64,000 bases of DNA, from the NCBI RefSeq assembly GCF_002286815.1, contig NZ_MUNM01000078.1:236603-300602 (forward strand), in the 5' to 3' direction. A program made the position numbers and the translations under genes. Shown here piece by piece: positions 17,172 to 25,868 of this stretch. The notes beneath the pieces were generated by a model. That model saw only the letters and a list, made by a program, of their open reading frames with translations, did not search any database and was not told the origin of the DNA. Numbering within the stretch: the first letter of the stretch is position 1; each line of letters starts with the position of its first letter. This stretch comes from Pseudomonas sp. PICF141. GTDB lineage: Bacteria > Pseudomonadota > Gammaproteobacteria > Pseudomonadales > Pseudomonadaceae.

Positions 17172-18338
17172 ATGAATCTTCACGAGTATCAGGGTAAGCA
17201 GCTGTTCGCTGAATACGGCCTGCCAGTTTCCACCGGCTACGCAGTAGACACCCCGGAAGCAGCAGCAGAAGCTTGCGACAAAATCGGCGGCACCGAGTGG
17301 GTTGTCAAAGCCCAGGTCCACGCTGGTGGTCGCGGTAAAGCGGGCGGCGTAAAGCTGGTTCGCAGCAAAGAAGACGCCAAAGCATTCGCTCAACAGTGGT
17401 TGGGCAAGCGTCTGGTGACTTACCAGACTGATGCCAATGGCCAGCCAGTCACCAAGATCCTGGTTGAATCGTGCACTGATATCGCTAAAGAGCTGTACCT
17501 GGGCGCTGTCGTTGACCGTTCGAGCCGTCGCATCGTGTTCATGGCTTCCACCGAAGGTGGCGTGGACATCGAGAAAATCGCTCACGACACCCCTGAGAAA
17601 ATCCTCAAGGCTACTATCGATCCACTGGTTGGCGCTCAGCCATTCCAGGGTCGCGAGCTGGCTTTCCAGCTGGGCCTGGAAGGCAAGCAAGTTGCTCAGT
17701 TCGCCAAGATCTTCGTAGGTCTGGCCAAGCTGTTCAAGGATCACGACCTGGCTCTGCTGGAAGTGAACCCGCTGGTGATCAAGGCTGACGGCGATCTGCA
17801 TTGCCTCGACGCCAAGATCAACATCGACGCCAACGCCATGTACCGTCAGCCTAAGCTGAAGACTTTCCACGATCCGTCGCAAGACGATCCGCGCGAAGCG
17901 CACGCTGCCAAGTTCGAACTGAACTACGTAGCACTGGAAGGCAACATCGGTTGCATGGTCAACGGTGCTGGCCTGGCCATGGGTACCATGGACATCGTCA
18001 ACCTGCATGGCGGCAAGCCAGCCAACTTCCTCGACGTGGGCGGCGGTGCTACCAAAGAACGCGTGACCGAAGCGTTCAAGATCATCCTGTCCGACACTAA
18101 CGTCGCTGCAGTACTGGTCAACATCTTCGGCGGCATCGTTCGTTGCGACATGATTGCCGAAGGCATCATCGGCGCGGTGAAAGAAGTCGGCGTGAAAATC
18201 CCGGTTGTTGTTCGCCTTGAAGGCAACAACGCTGAGCTGGGCGCTAAAGTACTGGCAGAAAGCGGTTTGAACATCATCGCTGCTACCAGCCTGACCGACG
18301 CTGCTCAACAAGTTGTCAAAGCTGCGGAGGGCAAATAA
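17172..18338 (+). CDS. sucC: Succinyl-CoA synthetase beta subunit (ADP-forming)
   Basis: A 388-residue ATP-grasp subunit, the standard length, starting MNLHEYQGKQLFAEYG. It carries nucleotide-binding segments (VKAQVHAGGRGKAGGVKL) and the C-terminal CoA-ligase domain (GGGATKERV, NIFGGIVRCD). With SucD it makes ATP from succinyl-CoA. The ATG at 17172 is preferred over in-frame starts up to 96 bp upstream because the family N-terminus begins here. The stop overlaps the sucD start by one base. Confidence 0.97.
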   Translation: MNLHEYQGKQLFAEYGLPVSTGYAVDTPEAAAEACDKIGGTEWVVKAQVHAGGRGKAGGVKLVRSKEDAKAFAQQWLGKRLVTYQTDANGQPVTKILVESCTDIAKELYLGAVVDRSSRRIVFMASTEGGVDIEKIAHDTPEKILKATIDPLVGAQPFQGRELAFQLGLEGKQVAQFAKIFVGLAKLFKDHDLALLEVNPLVIKADGDLHCLDAKINIDANAMYRQPKLKTFHDPSQDDPREAHAAKFELNYVALEGNIGCMVNGAGLAMGTMDIVNLHGGKPANFLDVGGGATKERVTEAFKIILSDTNVAAVLVNIFGGIVRCDMIAEGIIGAVKEVGVKIPVVVRLEGNNAELGAKVLAESGLNIIAATSLTDAAQQVVKAAEGK

Positions 18339-19219
18339 TGAGCGTCCTGATCAATAAAGACACCAAAGTTATCTGCCAGGGTATTACCGGTTCGCAAGGT
18401 AGTTTCCACACCCAGCAAGCCATCGAATACGGCACCCAGATGGTGGGTGGCGTAACGCCTGGCAAAGGCGGCACCGAGCACCTGGGTCTGCCAGTGTTCA
18501 ACACCGTGAAAGACGCTGTAGCTGCCACTGGCGCCACTGCCAGCGTGATCTACGTTCCAGCTCCTTTCTGCAAGGACTCGATCCTGGAAGCGGCATTCGG
18601 CGGCATCAAGCTGATCGTGTGCATCACCGAAGGCATTCCTACCCTGGATATGCTGGACGCTAAAGTTAAGTGCGACGAGCTGGGCGTAGTCCTGATCGGC
18701 CCTAACTGCCCAGGCGTGATCACCCCAGGCGAATGCAAGATCGGCATCATGCCAGGTCACATTCATTTGCCAGGCAAGGTCGGTATCGTTTCCCGTTCCG
18801 GCACCCTGACTTACGAAGCCGTGAAGCAGACCACTGACGCCGGTTTCGGTCAGTCCACTTGCGTCGGCATCGGTGGTGACCCGATCCCAGGCTCCAACTT
18901 CATCGACATCCTGAAGCTGTTCCAGGAAGACCCGAAGACCGAAGCGATCGTGATGATCGGTGAGATCGGCGGTTCGGCTGAAGAAGAAGCGGCTGCCTAC
19001 ATCAAGGCTCACGTGACCAAGCCGGTTGTTTCCTACATCGCTGGTGTGACTGCTCCTCCGGGCAAGCGCATGGGCCATGCTGGCGCAATCATCTCTGGCG
19101 GCAAAGGCACTGCAGACGAGAAATTCGCTGCTCTGCAAGACGCAGGCGTAAAAACCGTGCGTTCGCTGGCAGACATCGGCAAGGCCCTGGCCGAGCTGAC
19201 TGGCTGGGCTGTCAAGTAA
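18338..19219 (+). CDS. sucD: Succinyl-CoA synthetase alpha subunit
   Basis: A 293-residue subunit with an N-terminal CoA-binding Rossmann domain (CQGITGSQGSFHTQQA) and the phosphohistidine H247 in GHAGAIISGGKGTA. It shares TAATG with sucC, a 1-bp overlap, so the subunits are made in equal amounts. It is the last gene of the TCA block. Confidence 0.97.
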   Translation: MSVLINKDTKVICQGITGSQGSFHTQQAIEYGTQMVGGVTPGKGGTEHLGLPVFNTVKDAVAATGATASVIYVPAPFCKDSILEAAFGGIKLIVCITEGIPTLDMLDAKVKCDELGVVLIGPNCPGVITPGECKIGIMPGHIHLPGKVGIVSRSGTLTYEAVKQTTDAGFGQSTCVGIGGDPIPGSNFIDILKLFQEDPKTEAIVMIGEIGGSAEEEAAAYIKAHVTKPVVSYIAGVTAPPGKRMGHAGAIISGGKGTADEKFAALQDAGVKTVRSLADIGKALAELTGWAVK

Positions 19220-19247
19220 GCCTCGCGCTTAACTGACGCTTCACCAA

Positions 19248-19279
19248 ACAAAGGCCACCCTCGGGTGGCCTTTGTCATT
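19248..19279 (+). terminator. Terminator of the suc operon
   Basis: Stem AAAGGCCACCC / GGGTGGCCTTT with a short TC loop, followed by GTCATTTCC, 30 bp after sucD. The T-run is modest, but the stem is perfect. Confidence 0.8.
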
Positions 19280-19283
19280 TCCA

Positions 19284-19372
19284 AAGATCAAAAGATCGCA
19301 GCCTTCGGCAGCTCCTACAGTTGGAATGCGATCCCATGTAGGAGCTGCCGAAGGCTGCGATCTTTTGATCTT
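19284..19372. repeat. REPIN with perfect 36-bp arms
   Basis: Left arm 19284-19319 and right arm 19337-19372 are exact reverse complements over 36 bp, centred on GCAGCCTTCGGCAGCTCCTA, with a 17-nt spacer. This is a different REP family from the GTAGGAGCGAGG type found elsewhere in the window. Confidence 0.9.
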
Positions 19373-19396
19373 CAAGGAAAATTAGATATGTAAACG

Positions 19397-19412
19397 CGAC
19401 ATTGAAATGTCG
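19397..19412. promoter_or_regulatory. Short dyad upstream of braB
   Basis: CGACATT-GA-AATGTCG, a perfect 7-bp inverted repeat in the 386-bp gap between sucD and braB. It could be an operator, but it lies about 200 bp upstream of the coding start and no bound regulator can be named. Confidence 0.3.
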
Positions 19413-19605
19413 TGTATCGGATAGTTCGCCCTGTAACAGTGCGTTTGTCGTGCGAATTCGTTAGGCTAGCAGCCATTTTTGCGTCCGCGGCCCACAAGGC
19501 AGCGACGCGCTAAACGGGTTAGTCCTATACGGGCCGACAGCATTTCCCTCACCCATAAGGGAAATCCCTCTCTAAATTCCGATTCAGTAGTGTGGTATTT
19601 CCTTA

Positions 19606-20919
19606 ATGAAAGTGTTGAAAGGCCAGGACATCCTGGCACTGGGTTTTATGACATTTGCCCTGTTCGTCGGGGCTGGCAACATCATCTTCCCGCCTATCGT
19701 CGGTTTGCAGTCCGGGCCTAATGTCTGGATGGCGGCGCTGGGTTTTCTGGTCACAGCGGTCGGTTTGCCGGTGATCACCGTTGTCGCCCTGGCCAAGGTC
19801 GGTGGTGCAATGGATGCCTTGAGCAGCCCGATCGGTAAAATCGCCGGTGGCCTGCTGGCAGCGGCGTGCTACCTCGCCGTCGGCCCGTTGTTCGCGACGC
19901 CGCGCACTGCGACCGTGTCGTTCGAAGTGGGCCTGGCGCCACTGACTGGCGAGAGCCCGCTGGCGTTGTTTCTCTATAGCTCGGTGTACTTCCTGGTGGT
20001 GTTCTTCATTTCGCTCTACCCGGGCCGCCTGCTCGACACCGTCGGACGTTTCCTTGCACCGCTGAAGATCATCGCCCTGGCCGTTCTGGGCATCGCCGCG
20101 TTTGCGTTGCCGGCTGGTGATATTGGCGTGGCCACCCCTGAATATGTCACAGCACCGTTCTCCCAGGGCTTTATCAATGGTTACCTGACCATGGATACCC
20201 TGGGTGCGCTGGTATTTGGCATCGTTATTGTCAATGCGATCCGCTCCCGTGGCGTGGAATCACCGGCCTTGATCACCCGTTACGCGATCATCGCCGGTCT
20301 GATTGCCGGCGTGGGCCTGGCGCTGGTTTATGTCAGTCTGTTCCGTCTCGGCTCGGGCAGCCATGAAGTGGCGGCCGGTGCTGCCAATGGCGCGGCGGTA
20401 CTGCACGCGTATGTCCAGCACACGTTTGGTTCGTTGGGCAGCGGTTTCCTTGCGGTGCTGATTTCCCTGGCCTGCCTGGTGACGGCAGTCGGTCTGACGT
20501 GCGCTTGTGCCGAATACTTCAGCCGTGTACTGCCACTGTCCTACAAGACGCTGGTGATCATCCTGGCTGCGTTTTCCCTGTTGGTGTCCAACCTGGGCCT
20601 CACCAAACTGATCGCGTTCTCGATCCCGGTACTGACCGCCATCTATCCGCCGTGCATTGCCCTGGTAGCGCTGAGCTTCTGCAAGGATTTCTGGCATGAG
20701 CAAGGCCGCATCGTCGGTCCGGTGATGCTGGTGTCGTTCATCTTCGGTCTGATCGATGCCCTCAAGGGTGCCGGTCTGGCCGATTGGATGCCGTCCCAGC
20801 TGACACACCTGCCACTGAGCGAGCAGGGTCTGGCGTGGCTGGTGCCGGCGGTCATGACTCTGGTGGTCGCGGTGGTTTGCGATCGTCTGCTGGGCAAGCG
20901 CGCCGAAGCGCTGGCCTAA
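19606..20919 (+). CDS. braB: Branched-chain amino acid carrier (LIVCS family)
   Basis: A 437-residue inner-membrane carrier with about 12 helices, beginning MKVLKGQDILALGFMTFALFVGAGNIIFPP, the hallmark of the BrnQ/BraB family. It imports leucine, isoleucine and valine with a cation. In P. aeruginosa the gene after sucD is braB, encoding a sodium-coupled carrier, and the synteny and length (437) fit. Expression from its own promoter is likely because a terminator and a REPIN separate it from sucD. Confidence 0.85.
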   Translation: MKVLKGQDILALGFMTFALFVGAGNIIFPPIVGLQSGPNVWMAALGFLVTAVGLPVITVVALAKVGGAMDALSSPIGKIAGGLLAAACYLAVGPLFATPRTATVSFEVGLAPLTGESPLALFLYSSVYFLVVFFISLYPGRLLDTVGRFLAPLKIIALAVLGIAAFALPAGDIGVATPEYVTAPFSQGFINGYLTMDTLGALVFGIVIVNAIRSRGVESPALITRYAIIAGLIAGVGLALVYVSLFRLGSGSHEVAAGAANGAAVLHAYVQHTFGSLGSGFLAVLISLACLVTAVGLTCACAEYFSRVLPLSYKTLVIILAAFSLLVSNLGLTKLIAFSIPVLTAIYPPCIALVALSFCKDFWHEQGRIVGPVMLVSFIFGLIDALKGAGLADWMPSQLTHLPLSEQGLAWLVPAVMTLVVAVVCDRLLGKRAEALA

Positions 20920-20970
20920 GCTTCATGGCCCGCCACAAGCGGGCCTCGAACTGCTTTCCTGGCAAAAATG

Positions 20971-21007
20971 AAAATGCCCCGTATCAATCGATACGGGGCA
21001 TTTTTTA
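20971..21007 (+). terminator. Terminator after braB
   Basis: Stem AAAATGCCCCGTAT / ATACGGGGCATTTT with a 6-nt loop and six T, 51 bp after the stop codon. Confidence 0.9.
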
Positions 21008-21064
21008 TGCGTGTGATGCAGTGTCTTTTTCCTTGAGCTAACGTCGAAGCATTGCCAAATCTAA

Positions 21065-21154
21065 TGTGGGAGCGAGCCCACTCGCAATGGCGGCTTTACA
21101 TTCAATAGATGCGTTGGCTGATCTACCGCCATCGCGAGCAGGCTCGCTCCCACA
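21065..21154. repeat. REPIN (TGTGGGAGCGAGC type)
   Basis: Two inverted units, TGTGGGAGCGAGCCCACTCG and CGAGCAGGCTCGCTCCCACA, around a 38-bp spacer, immediately upstream of the DUF599 gene. Confidence 0.85.
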
Positions 21155-21191
21155 GGTTTCAGTTCTCCGAAAACGCACCACAAGGACCTGC

Positions 21192-21929
21192 ATGTCGTTC
21201 ATCCACGCCAATCTGATCCACATCCTCGCCGCGCTCTGGTTTGTTATCTGCTGGGGTGGCTACACCCGTTACGCAACATGGAAAGGCCGCGACACTGCAT
21301 GCCTGGCCAGTGTGTTGCATCTGTATCGCGAAGACTGGATGCGCCGCATGCTGTTGCGCGACAACCGCATTGCTGATGCCAGCGTGATCGGTAACCTGGA
21401 GCGCAATGCCTCGTTCTTCGCGTCCAGTACGTTGATTATCCTGGCCGGTATTCTCACGGTATTAGGGGCGTCCGATAGAGCCGTGTCGTTGCTGGCGGAT
21501 ATCCCGATGGTGCAACAGGCTTCCCAGGGCATGTCGGAGATTAAGTTGTTATGCCTGGCGCTGGTGTTTGTCTATGCGTTCTTTACGTTCAGCTGGTGCA
21601 TGCGTCAGTACAACTTTGCGGCCATTCTCGTGGGGTCGGCACCCATGATCGGCGAGCGCCATGTGTCCGAGCAAGAGCGTAAAGCCTTCGCTTCCCGTGC
21701 CGCCCGTGTCATCTCCATGGCGGCCAACCAGTTCAACTTCGGTCTGCGTTCCTATTACTTCGGTATGACCATGCTGGCGTGGTTCGTCAGCCCCTGGTTG
21801 TTCATGTTGATGAGTGCCGGCGTCGTGCTGGTGTTGTATCGCCGCGAGTTTCACTCCGACGTTCTCGATGTGATGGTCTATACCCCCACAGAGGCGCCAT
21901 TGCCTGAAGTTAACAAGGAGGCTGCTTGA
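21192..21929 (+). CDS. DUF599 family inner-membrane protein
   Basis: A 245-residue protein with four predicted membrane helices (near 5-25, 75-95, 115-135 and 190-215). The conserved segments NASFFASSTLIILAG and FGLRSYYFGMT match the DUF599 family as I recall it. Function is unknown. The ATG at 21192 is preferred over upstream in-frame starts that lie within the REPIN. Its stop and the start of the MAPEG gene share TGATG, so the two are coupled and may work together in the membrane. Confidence 0.75.
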   Translation: MSFIHANLIHILAALWFVICWGGYTRYATWKGRDTACLASVLHLYREDWMRRMLLRDNRIADASVIGNLERNASFFASSTLIILAGILTVLGASDRAVSLLADIPMVQQASQGMSEIKLLCLALVFVYAFFTFSWCMRQYNFAAILVGSAPMIGERHVSEQERKAFASRAARVISMAANQFNFGLRSYYFGMTMLAWFVSPWLFMLMSAGVVLVLYRREFHSDVLDVMVYTPTEAPLPEVNKEAA

Positions 21930-22330
21930 TGAGTATTCCGTTCTGGTGTGTGTTTATCAGCGCATTATTGATTTTCCTGGCAAAGATCCCGGTGGCCAAA
22001 GCCATGAACGAGCAGGGTGGTTACAACAATCACCTGCCGCGTCAACAACAGGCGCAACTTACAGGCTTCGGTGCCCGTGCATTGGCAGCCCATCAAAACA
22101 GTTTCGAGGCGTTCATGATCTTTGCGGTGGGGGTGTTGATGGCGCACACCACGCAGACGGCGGGATGGCTGATCGATGCGCTGGCGATCATCTTTGTGAT
22201 CGCACGTATCTTTTACCTGTTGTGCTATTGGGTGGATCTGGCCTGGCAGCGCAGTCTGGTGTGGTTTGTCGGCTTAGTGTCTTCGTTGCTGCTGATGATT
22301 AGTCCGACTTTTAGGGCGATTTTGCTCTAA
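21929..22330 (+). CDS. MAPEG family membrane protein
   Basis: A 133-residue protein with four hydrophobic helices. The segment GARALAAHQNSFEAFMIFAVGVL is characteristic of bacterial MAPEG proteins, a family related to microsomal glutathione transferases and eicosanoid enzymes. The residues AxxNxxE correspond to the conserved polar motif in helix two. The start ATG at 21929 overlaps the DUF599 stop and follows an AAGGAGG site. Enzymatic activity is not established for such short bacterial members. Confidence 0.8.
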   Translation: MSIPFWCVFISALLIFLAKIPVAKAMNEQGGYNNHLPRQQQAQLTGFGARALAAHQNSFEAFMIFAVGVLMAHTTQTAGWLIDALAIIFVIARIFYLLCYWVDLAWQRSLVWFVGLVSSLLLMISPTFRAILL

Positions 22331-22358
22331 GGCTGCACGCCAAACAAAAGCCGCAGAC

Positions 22359-22391
22359 AAAAGAAAACCCGCACTTGGCGGGTTTTCTTTT
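22359..22391. terminator. Bidirectional terminator
   Basis: AAAAGAAAACCCGC / GCGGGTTTTCTTTT stem with A-rich and T-rich flanks. It serves the MAPEG gene on the plus strand and the convergent lipoprotein gene on the minus strand. Confidence 0.9.
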
Positions 22392-22407
22392 ATCACTAAA
22401 AACGTTG

Positions 22408-22653
22408 TTAGTTTTTAGGAGCTTCTGGCGCGGCTTCTTTTGTCGCTGCTGCGTTCGATTCGGCCTGAGCTTTGGCAGCTTCGGCGTTTTCTTTTGCTGC
22501 CTCGTTCACTTTATCCTGAGCTTCACCCATTTTTTCCTGAGCTTGCTCAGCATGTTTGGTGGCTTCTTGAGCTTTGTCCTCGGATTTTTTATCGCAGGCA
22601 GCGAGACCGAGGGAAGCGGTCAACATCAAGGCAATAGCTAAAGTCTTACGCAT
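22408..22653 (-). CDS. Small alanine-rich lipoprotein, predicted coiled coil
   Basis: An 81-residue protein with a lipoprotein signal (MRKTLAIALMLTASLGLAAC, lipidated Cys 20). The mature part is highly charged and Ala/Glu/Lys-rich (QEATKHAEQAQEKMGEAQ and similar heptad-like stretches), expected to form a single long helix or coiled coil like small Lpp-type envelope proteins. D21 after the cysteine could retain it in the inner membrane by the E. coli +2 rule, though that rule is less strict in Pseudomonas. It is preceded by a CAGGAG ribosome site and an AlgU-like promoter, which suggests an envelope-stress role. No specific function is known. Confidence 0.8.
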   Translation of the reverse strand: MRKTLAIALMLTASLGLAACDKKSEDKAQEATKHAEQAQEKMGEAQDKVNEAAKENAEAAKAQAESNAAATKEAAPEAPKN

Positions 22654-22689
22654 GGGGTGTTTCTCCTGATGGAAAGTATCTACTGGCCT

Positions 22690-22717
22690 TTCGAACGCAG
22701 CGATCAGGGTTAAGTTC
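22690..22717 (-). promoter_or_regulatory. Candidate AlgU/ECF sigma promoter of the lipoprotein gene
   Basis: On the minus strand GAACTT (22717-22712) is followed after exactly 17 bp by TCGAA (22694-22690). The AlgU (SigE-like) consensus is GAACTT-N16/17-TCnnA. The predicted start near 22684 leaves a leader of about 30 nt. Confidence 0.55.
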
Positions 22718-22810
22718 CTTAATTCGCACAGATATATAAGTTTGTTTTTCTACGGAACTTTTACCCATTAGCCTGCTACTTTTCCGGGGCACTAAGAAGA
22801 GTTTAATCCA

Positions 22811-23287
22811 ATGGCCGAAAACCCCGTTTTTGAGCGTGCGACGCGATTCCTGTCGGCATTGCGGCATTGTCAGGTACTCGGTTTGCGCGTTCACAGCGCC
22901 AGCAGCGAAGGATTGACGGTGATTCTGCCGTACAGCCCGCAAATCGTCGGCAATCGGCAAACCGGGGTGATCCATGGCGCAGCGTTGACCTCACTGATGG
23001 ACACCGCCTGCGGCATGGCTACCCTTTGTGTGTTGCCCGAATTCGAAGTCTGTCCGACGCTCGACTTGCGCATCGACTACATGCACGCCGCCGAGCCGCA
23101 CAAGGACGTGTACGGCTTCGCCCAATGCTACCGAGTGACCACCGATGTCATCTTCGCGCGCGGTTTTGCTTATCAAGATGACCCCGAACAGCCCATCGCC
23201 CATGTGGTGGGTACCTTCATGCGCATGGGCAAGGGCGTCAAAGGCACCAAAGGCTTTGCCGGTGCCATTGCGGGAGGTGCGAAATGA
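22811..23287 (+). CDS. PaaI-type hotdog thioesterase
   Basis: A 158-residue single hotdog-fold protein. The motif GVIHGAALTSLMDTACG is the classic 4HBT/PaaI active-site region, with the Asp of LMDTA in the catalytic position. A substrate-strand segment, TLDLRIDYMHAA, follows. It should hydrolyse an acyl-CoA or related thioester in the cytoplasm, but the substrate is not evident. It overlaps the next thioesterase gene by four bases (ATGA), and the two may form a heteromer. Confidence 0.85.
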   Translation: MAENPVFERATRFLSALRHCQVLGLRVHSASSEGLTVILPYSPQIVGNRQTGVIHGAALTSLMDTACGMATLCVLPEFEVCPTLDLRIDYMHAAEPHKDVYGFAQCYRVTTDVIFARGFAYQDDPEQPIAHVVGTFMRMGKGVKGTKGFAGAIAGGAK

Positions 23288-23736
23288 CCGACGCGTTCAA
23301 CGAGCAGCTTCAAAAGGCCCATGCGCAGGGGGACTACGCCTCGCTGCTGGACCTGATTCCCTATGCCAGACTGATTGGCGTCGAATGTTCGCGGGTGGGT
23401 GATGAACTGCTGTTCCGTCTGCCGGCGAACAAAGACAACATTGGTAATCCTTTATTGCCAGCAATTCACGGCGGGGTGATTGCCGGGTTCATGGAGCTCT
23501 CGGCGGCATTGCACCTGCTGATCTTCACCGGCTCGTCCAGTGTGCCGAAGATTATCGACTTCTCCATCGATTACCTGCGCGCGGGGCAATTTCGCGATAC
23601 CTGGGCCAAATGCCAGGTGTGCCGACAGGGGCGCCGGGTGGCAAACGTGGCGATTACCGCCTGGCAAAGCACTGAAGCCGAGCCCATTGCGACGGCCCGC
23701 GCTCATTTCAAAATAGAACAGCCCTTGAAATCCTGA
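23284..23736 (+). CDS. Second PaaI/hotdog thioesterase-like protein
   Basis: A 150-residue hotdog protein encoded in an ATGA overlap with the previous one. The active-site helix reads LPAIHGGVIAGFMELSAALHLL, so the usual Asp is replaced by Glu (FMELSA), a variation seen in several hotdog subfamilies. FSIDYLRAG is the matching strand. The pairing of two non-identical hotdog subunits in one operon is conserved at this place in Pseudomonas (upstream of htpG). Substrate unknown. Confidence 0.8.
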   Translation: MTDAFNEQLQKAHAQGDYASLLDLIPYARLIGVECSRVGDELLFRLPANKDNIGNPLLPAIHGGVIAGFMELSAALHLLIFTGSSSVPKIIDFSIDYLRAGQFRDTWAKCQVCRQGRRVANVAITAWQSTEAEPIATARAHFKIEQPLKS

Positions 23737-23817
23737 TCACAGCCCCCAACTCTGAGGACAACCCGCCGTCGACCCTCAAGGTCGCGGCTTATGCCATCTG
23801 ATTGGAGTTTGATGACC

Positions 23818-25722
23818 ATGAGTGTGGAAACTCAAAAGGAAACCCTGGGCTTCCAGACCGAGGTGAAGCAACTGCTGCACCTCATGATCCATTCGCTGTA
23901 TTCCAACAAGGAAATTTTCCTTCGCGAATTGATCTCGAACGCCTCTGACGCTGTCGACAAATTACGCTTTGAAGCGCTGGCCAAGCCTGACTTGCTGGAA
24001 GGCGGCGCGGAACTGAAAATCCGTGTGAGCTTCGACAAAGACGCTAAAACCGTCACCCTCGAAGACAACGGCATCGGCATGAGCCGTGAAGACGCGGTGA
24101 CCCACCTGGGCACTATCGCCAAGTCCGGCACTGCCGATTTCATGAAACACCTGTCTGGCGATCAGAAAAAAGACTCGCACCTGATCGGTCAATTCGGGGT
24201 CGGTTTTTACTCGGCCTTCATCGTCGCCGATAAAGTTGACGTATTCAGCCGCCGTGCCGGCCTCGCTGCCAGCGAAGGTGTGCACTGGTCATCCAAAGGC
24301 GAAGGCGAATTCGAAATCGCCACCGTCGAGAAGGCTGACCGCGGTACGCGCATTGTCCTGCACCTGAAATCCGGTGAAGACGAGTTCGCCGATGGTTGGC
24401 GTCTGCGCAACATCATCAAGAAGTACTCCGACCATATCGCCTTGCCGATCGAGTTGCCCAAAGAAGTGGCGGCCGTCGAAGGCGAAGACAAGCCTGCCGT
24501 TGAATGGGAAACCGTCAACCGCGCCAGCGCTCTGTGGACTCGCCCTCGTACTGAAATCAAGGACGAGGAATACCAGGAGTTCTACAAACACGTCGCTCAT
24601 GATTTCGAAAACCCGCTGAGCTGGAGCCACAACAAGGTCGAAGGCAAGCTGGAGTACACCTCGCTGCTTTATGTGCCGACCCGTGCTCCGTTCGACCTGT
24701 ACCAGCGTGAAGCGTCGAAAGGTCTGAAGCTGTACGTGCAGCGTGTGTTCGTCATGGATCAGGCTGAGTCGTTCCTGCCGCTGTACCTGCGCTTCATCAA
24801 AGGTGTGGTCGACTCCAACGATCTGTCGCTGAACGTGTCGCGGGAAATCCTGCAGAAAGACCCGATCATCGATTCGATGAAGTCGGCGCTGACCAAGCGC
24901 GTCCTGGACATGCTGGAAAAACTGGCGAAGAACGAGCCTGAGCAATACAAAGGCTTCTGGAAGAACTTCGGTCAGGTCATGAAAGAAGGCCCGGCAGAAG
25001 ATTTCGCCAACAAAGAAAAAATTGCTGGCCTGCTGCGTTTCGCGTCCACTCAGGGCGACGACGGCGAGCAAGTTGTAGGTCTGGCCGACTACCTGGCCCG
25101 CGCCAAGGAAGGTCAGGACAAGATTTACTACCTGACTGGCGAAACCTACGCGCAAGTCAAAAACAGCCCGCACCTGGAAGTCTTCCGCAAGAAAGGCATT
25201 GAAGTGCTGCTGCTGACCGACCGCATCGACGAGTGGCTGATGAGCTACCTCACCGACTTCGACGGCAAGAGCTTTGTCGACGTGGCACGCGGTGACCTGG
25301 ACCTCGGTAACCTGGATTCGGAAGAAGACAAGAAAGCCGCAGAAGAAGTCGCCAAGTCCAAAGAAGGCCTGGTTGAGCGTCTGAAGACGGCATTGGGCGA
25401 CTCCGTTGCTGAAGTGCGGGTGTCCCATCGTCTGACCGATTCCCCGGCGATTCTGGCCATCGGCGAGCAGGACCTGGGCCTGCAAATGCGTCAGATCCTG
25501 GAAGCCAGCGGTCAGAAGGTTCCGGATTCGAAGCCGATCTTCGAATTCAACCCGGCGCACCCGCTGATCGAGAAGCTCGACAACGAGCAGAGCGACGAGC
25601 GCTTCGGCGACCTGTCGCACATTCTGTTCGATCAGGCGGCCTTGGCGGCCGGCGACAGCTTGAAAGACCCGGCCGCTTATGTGCGCCGTCTGAACAAGCT
25701 GCTGGTTGAACTGTCGGTTTAA
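23818..25722 (+). CDS. htpG: Molecular chaperone HtpG (bacterial Hsp90)
   Basis: A 634-residue Hsp90, the standard Pseudomonas length. The N-terminal ATPase domain has the GHKL motifs ELISNASDAVDKLR, DNGIGMS and GQFGVGFYSAF. The middle domain includes the catalytic-loop segment LNVSREILQ, and a C-terminal dimerisation domain follows. It remodels client proteins in the cytoplasm together with DnaK. Start MSVETQKETLGF at 23818 matches the family; an in-frame ATG two codons upstream is an alternative. Confidence 0.96.
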   Translation: MSVETQKETLGFQTEVKQLLHLMIHSLYSNKEIFLRELISNASDAVDKLRFEALAKPDLLEGGAELKIRVSFDKDAKTVTLEDNGIGMSREDAVTHLGTIAKSGTADFMKHLSGDQKKDSHLIGQFGVGFYSAFIVADKVDVFSRRAGLAASEGVHWSSKGEGEFEIATVEKADRGTRIVLHLKSGEDEFADGWRLRNIIKKYSDHIALPIELPKEVAAVEGEDKPAVEWETVNRASALWTRPRTEIKDEEYQEFYKHVAHDFENPLSWSHNKVEGKLEYTSLLYVPTRAPFDLYQREASKGLKLYVQRVFVMDQAESFLPLYLRFIKGVVDSNDLSLNVSREILQKDPIIDSMKSALTKRVLDMLEKLAKNEPEQYKGFWKNFGQVMKEGPAEDFANKEKIAGLLRFASTQGDDGEQVVGLADYLARAKEGQDKIYYLTGETYAQVKNSPHLEVFRKKGIEVLLLTDRIDEWLMSYLTDFDGKSFVDVARGDLDLGNLDSEEDKKAAEEVAKSKEGLVERLKTALGDSVAEVRVSHRLTDSPAILAIGEQDLGLQMRQILEASGQKVPDSKPIFEFNPAHPLIEKLDNEQSDERFGDLSHILFDQAALAAGDSLKDPAAYVRRLNKLLVELSV

Positions 25723-25731
25723 CCGCGTTGT

Positions 25732-25758
25732 AAAAAAACCCGCTTCGGCGGGTTTTTT
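25732..25758 (+). terminator. Terminator after htpG
   Basis: AAAAAACCCGC-TTCG-GCGGGTTTTTT, a textbook UUCG-loop hairpin starting 10 bp after the stop codon. Confidence 0.95.
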
Positions 25759-25858
25759 GATCGTTCCCACGCTCTGCGTGGGAATGCCTCTGGGGACGCT
25801 CCGCGTCCAGTGACGCGGAGCGTCACGGGCTGCAACCACGCAGAGCATGGGAACGATC
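25759..25858. repeat. REPIN (GATCGTTCCCACGCTC type)
   Basis: Outer arms GATCGTTCCCACGCTCTGCGTGG and CCACGCAGAGCATGGGAACGATC are inverted, and inner GGACGCTCCGCGTCC / GACGCGGAGCGTC segments add further pairing. It directly abuts the htpG terminator. A third REP family in this window. Confidence 0.85.
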
Positions 25859-25868
25859 AGCCGATCAA

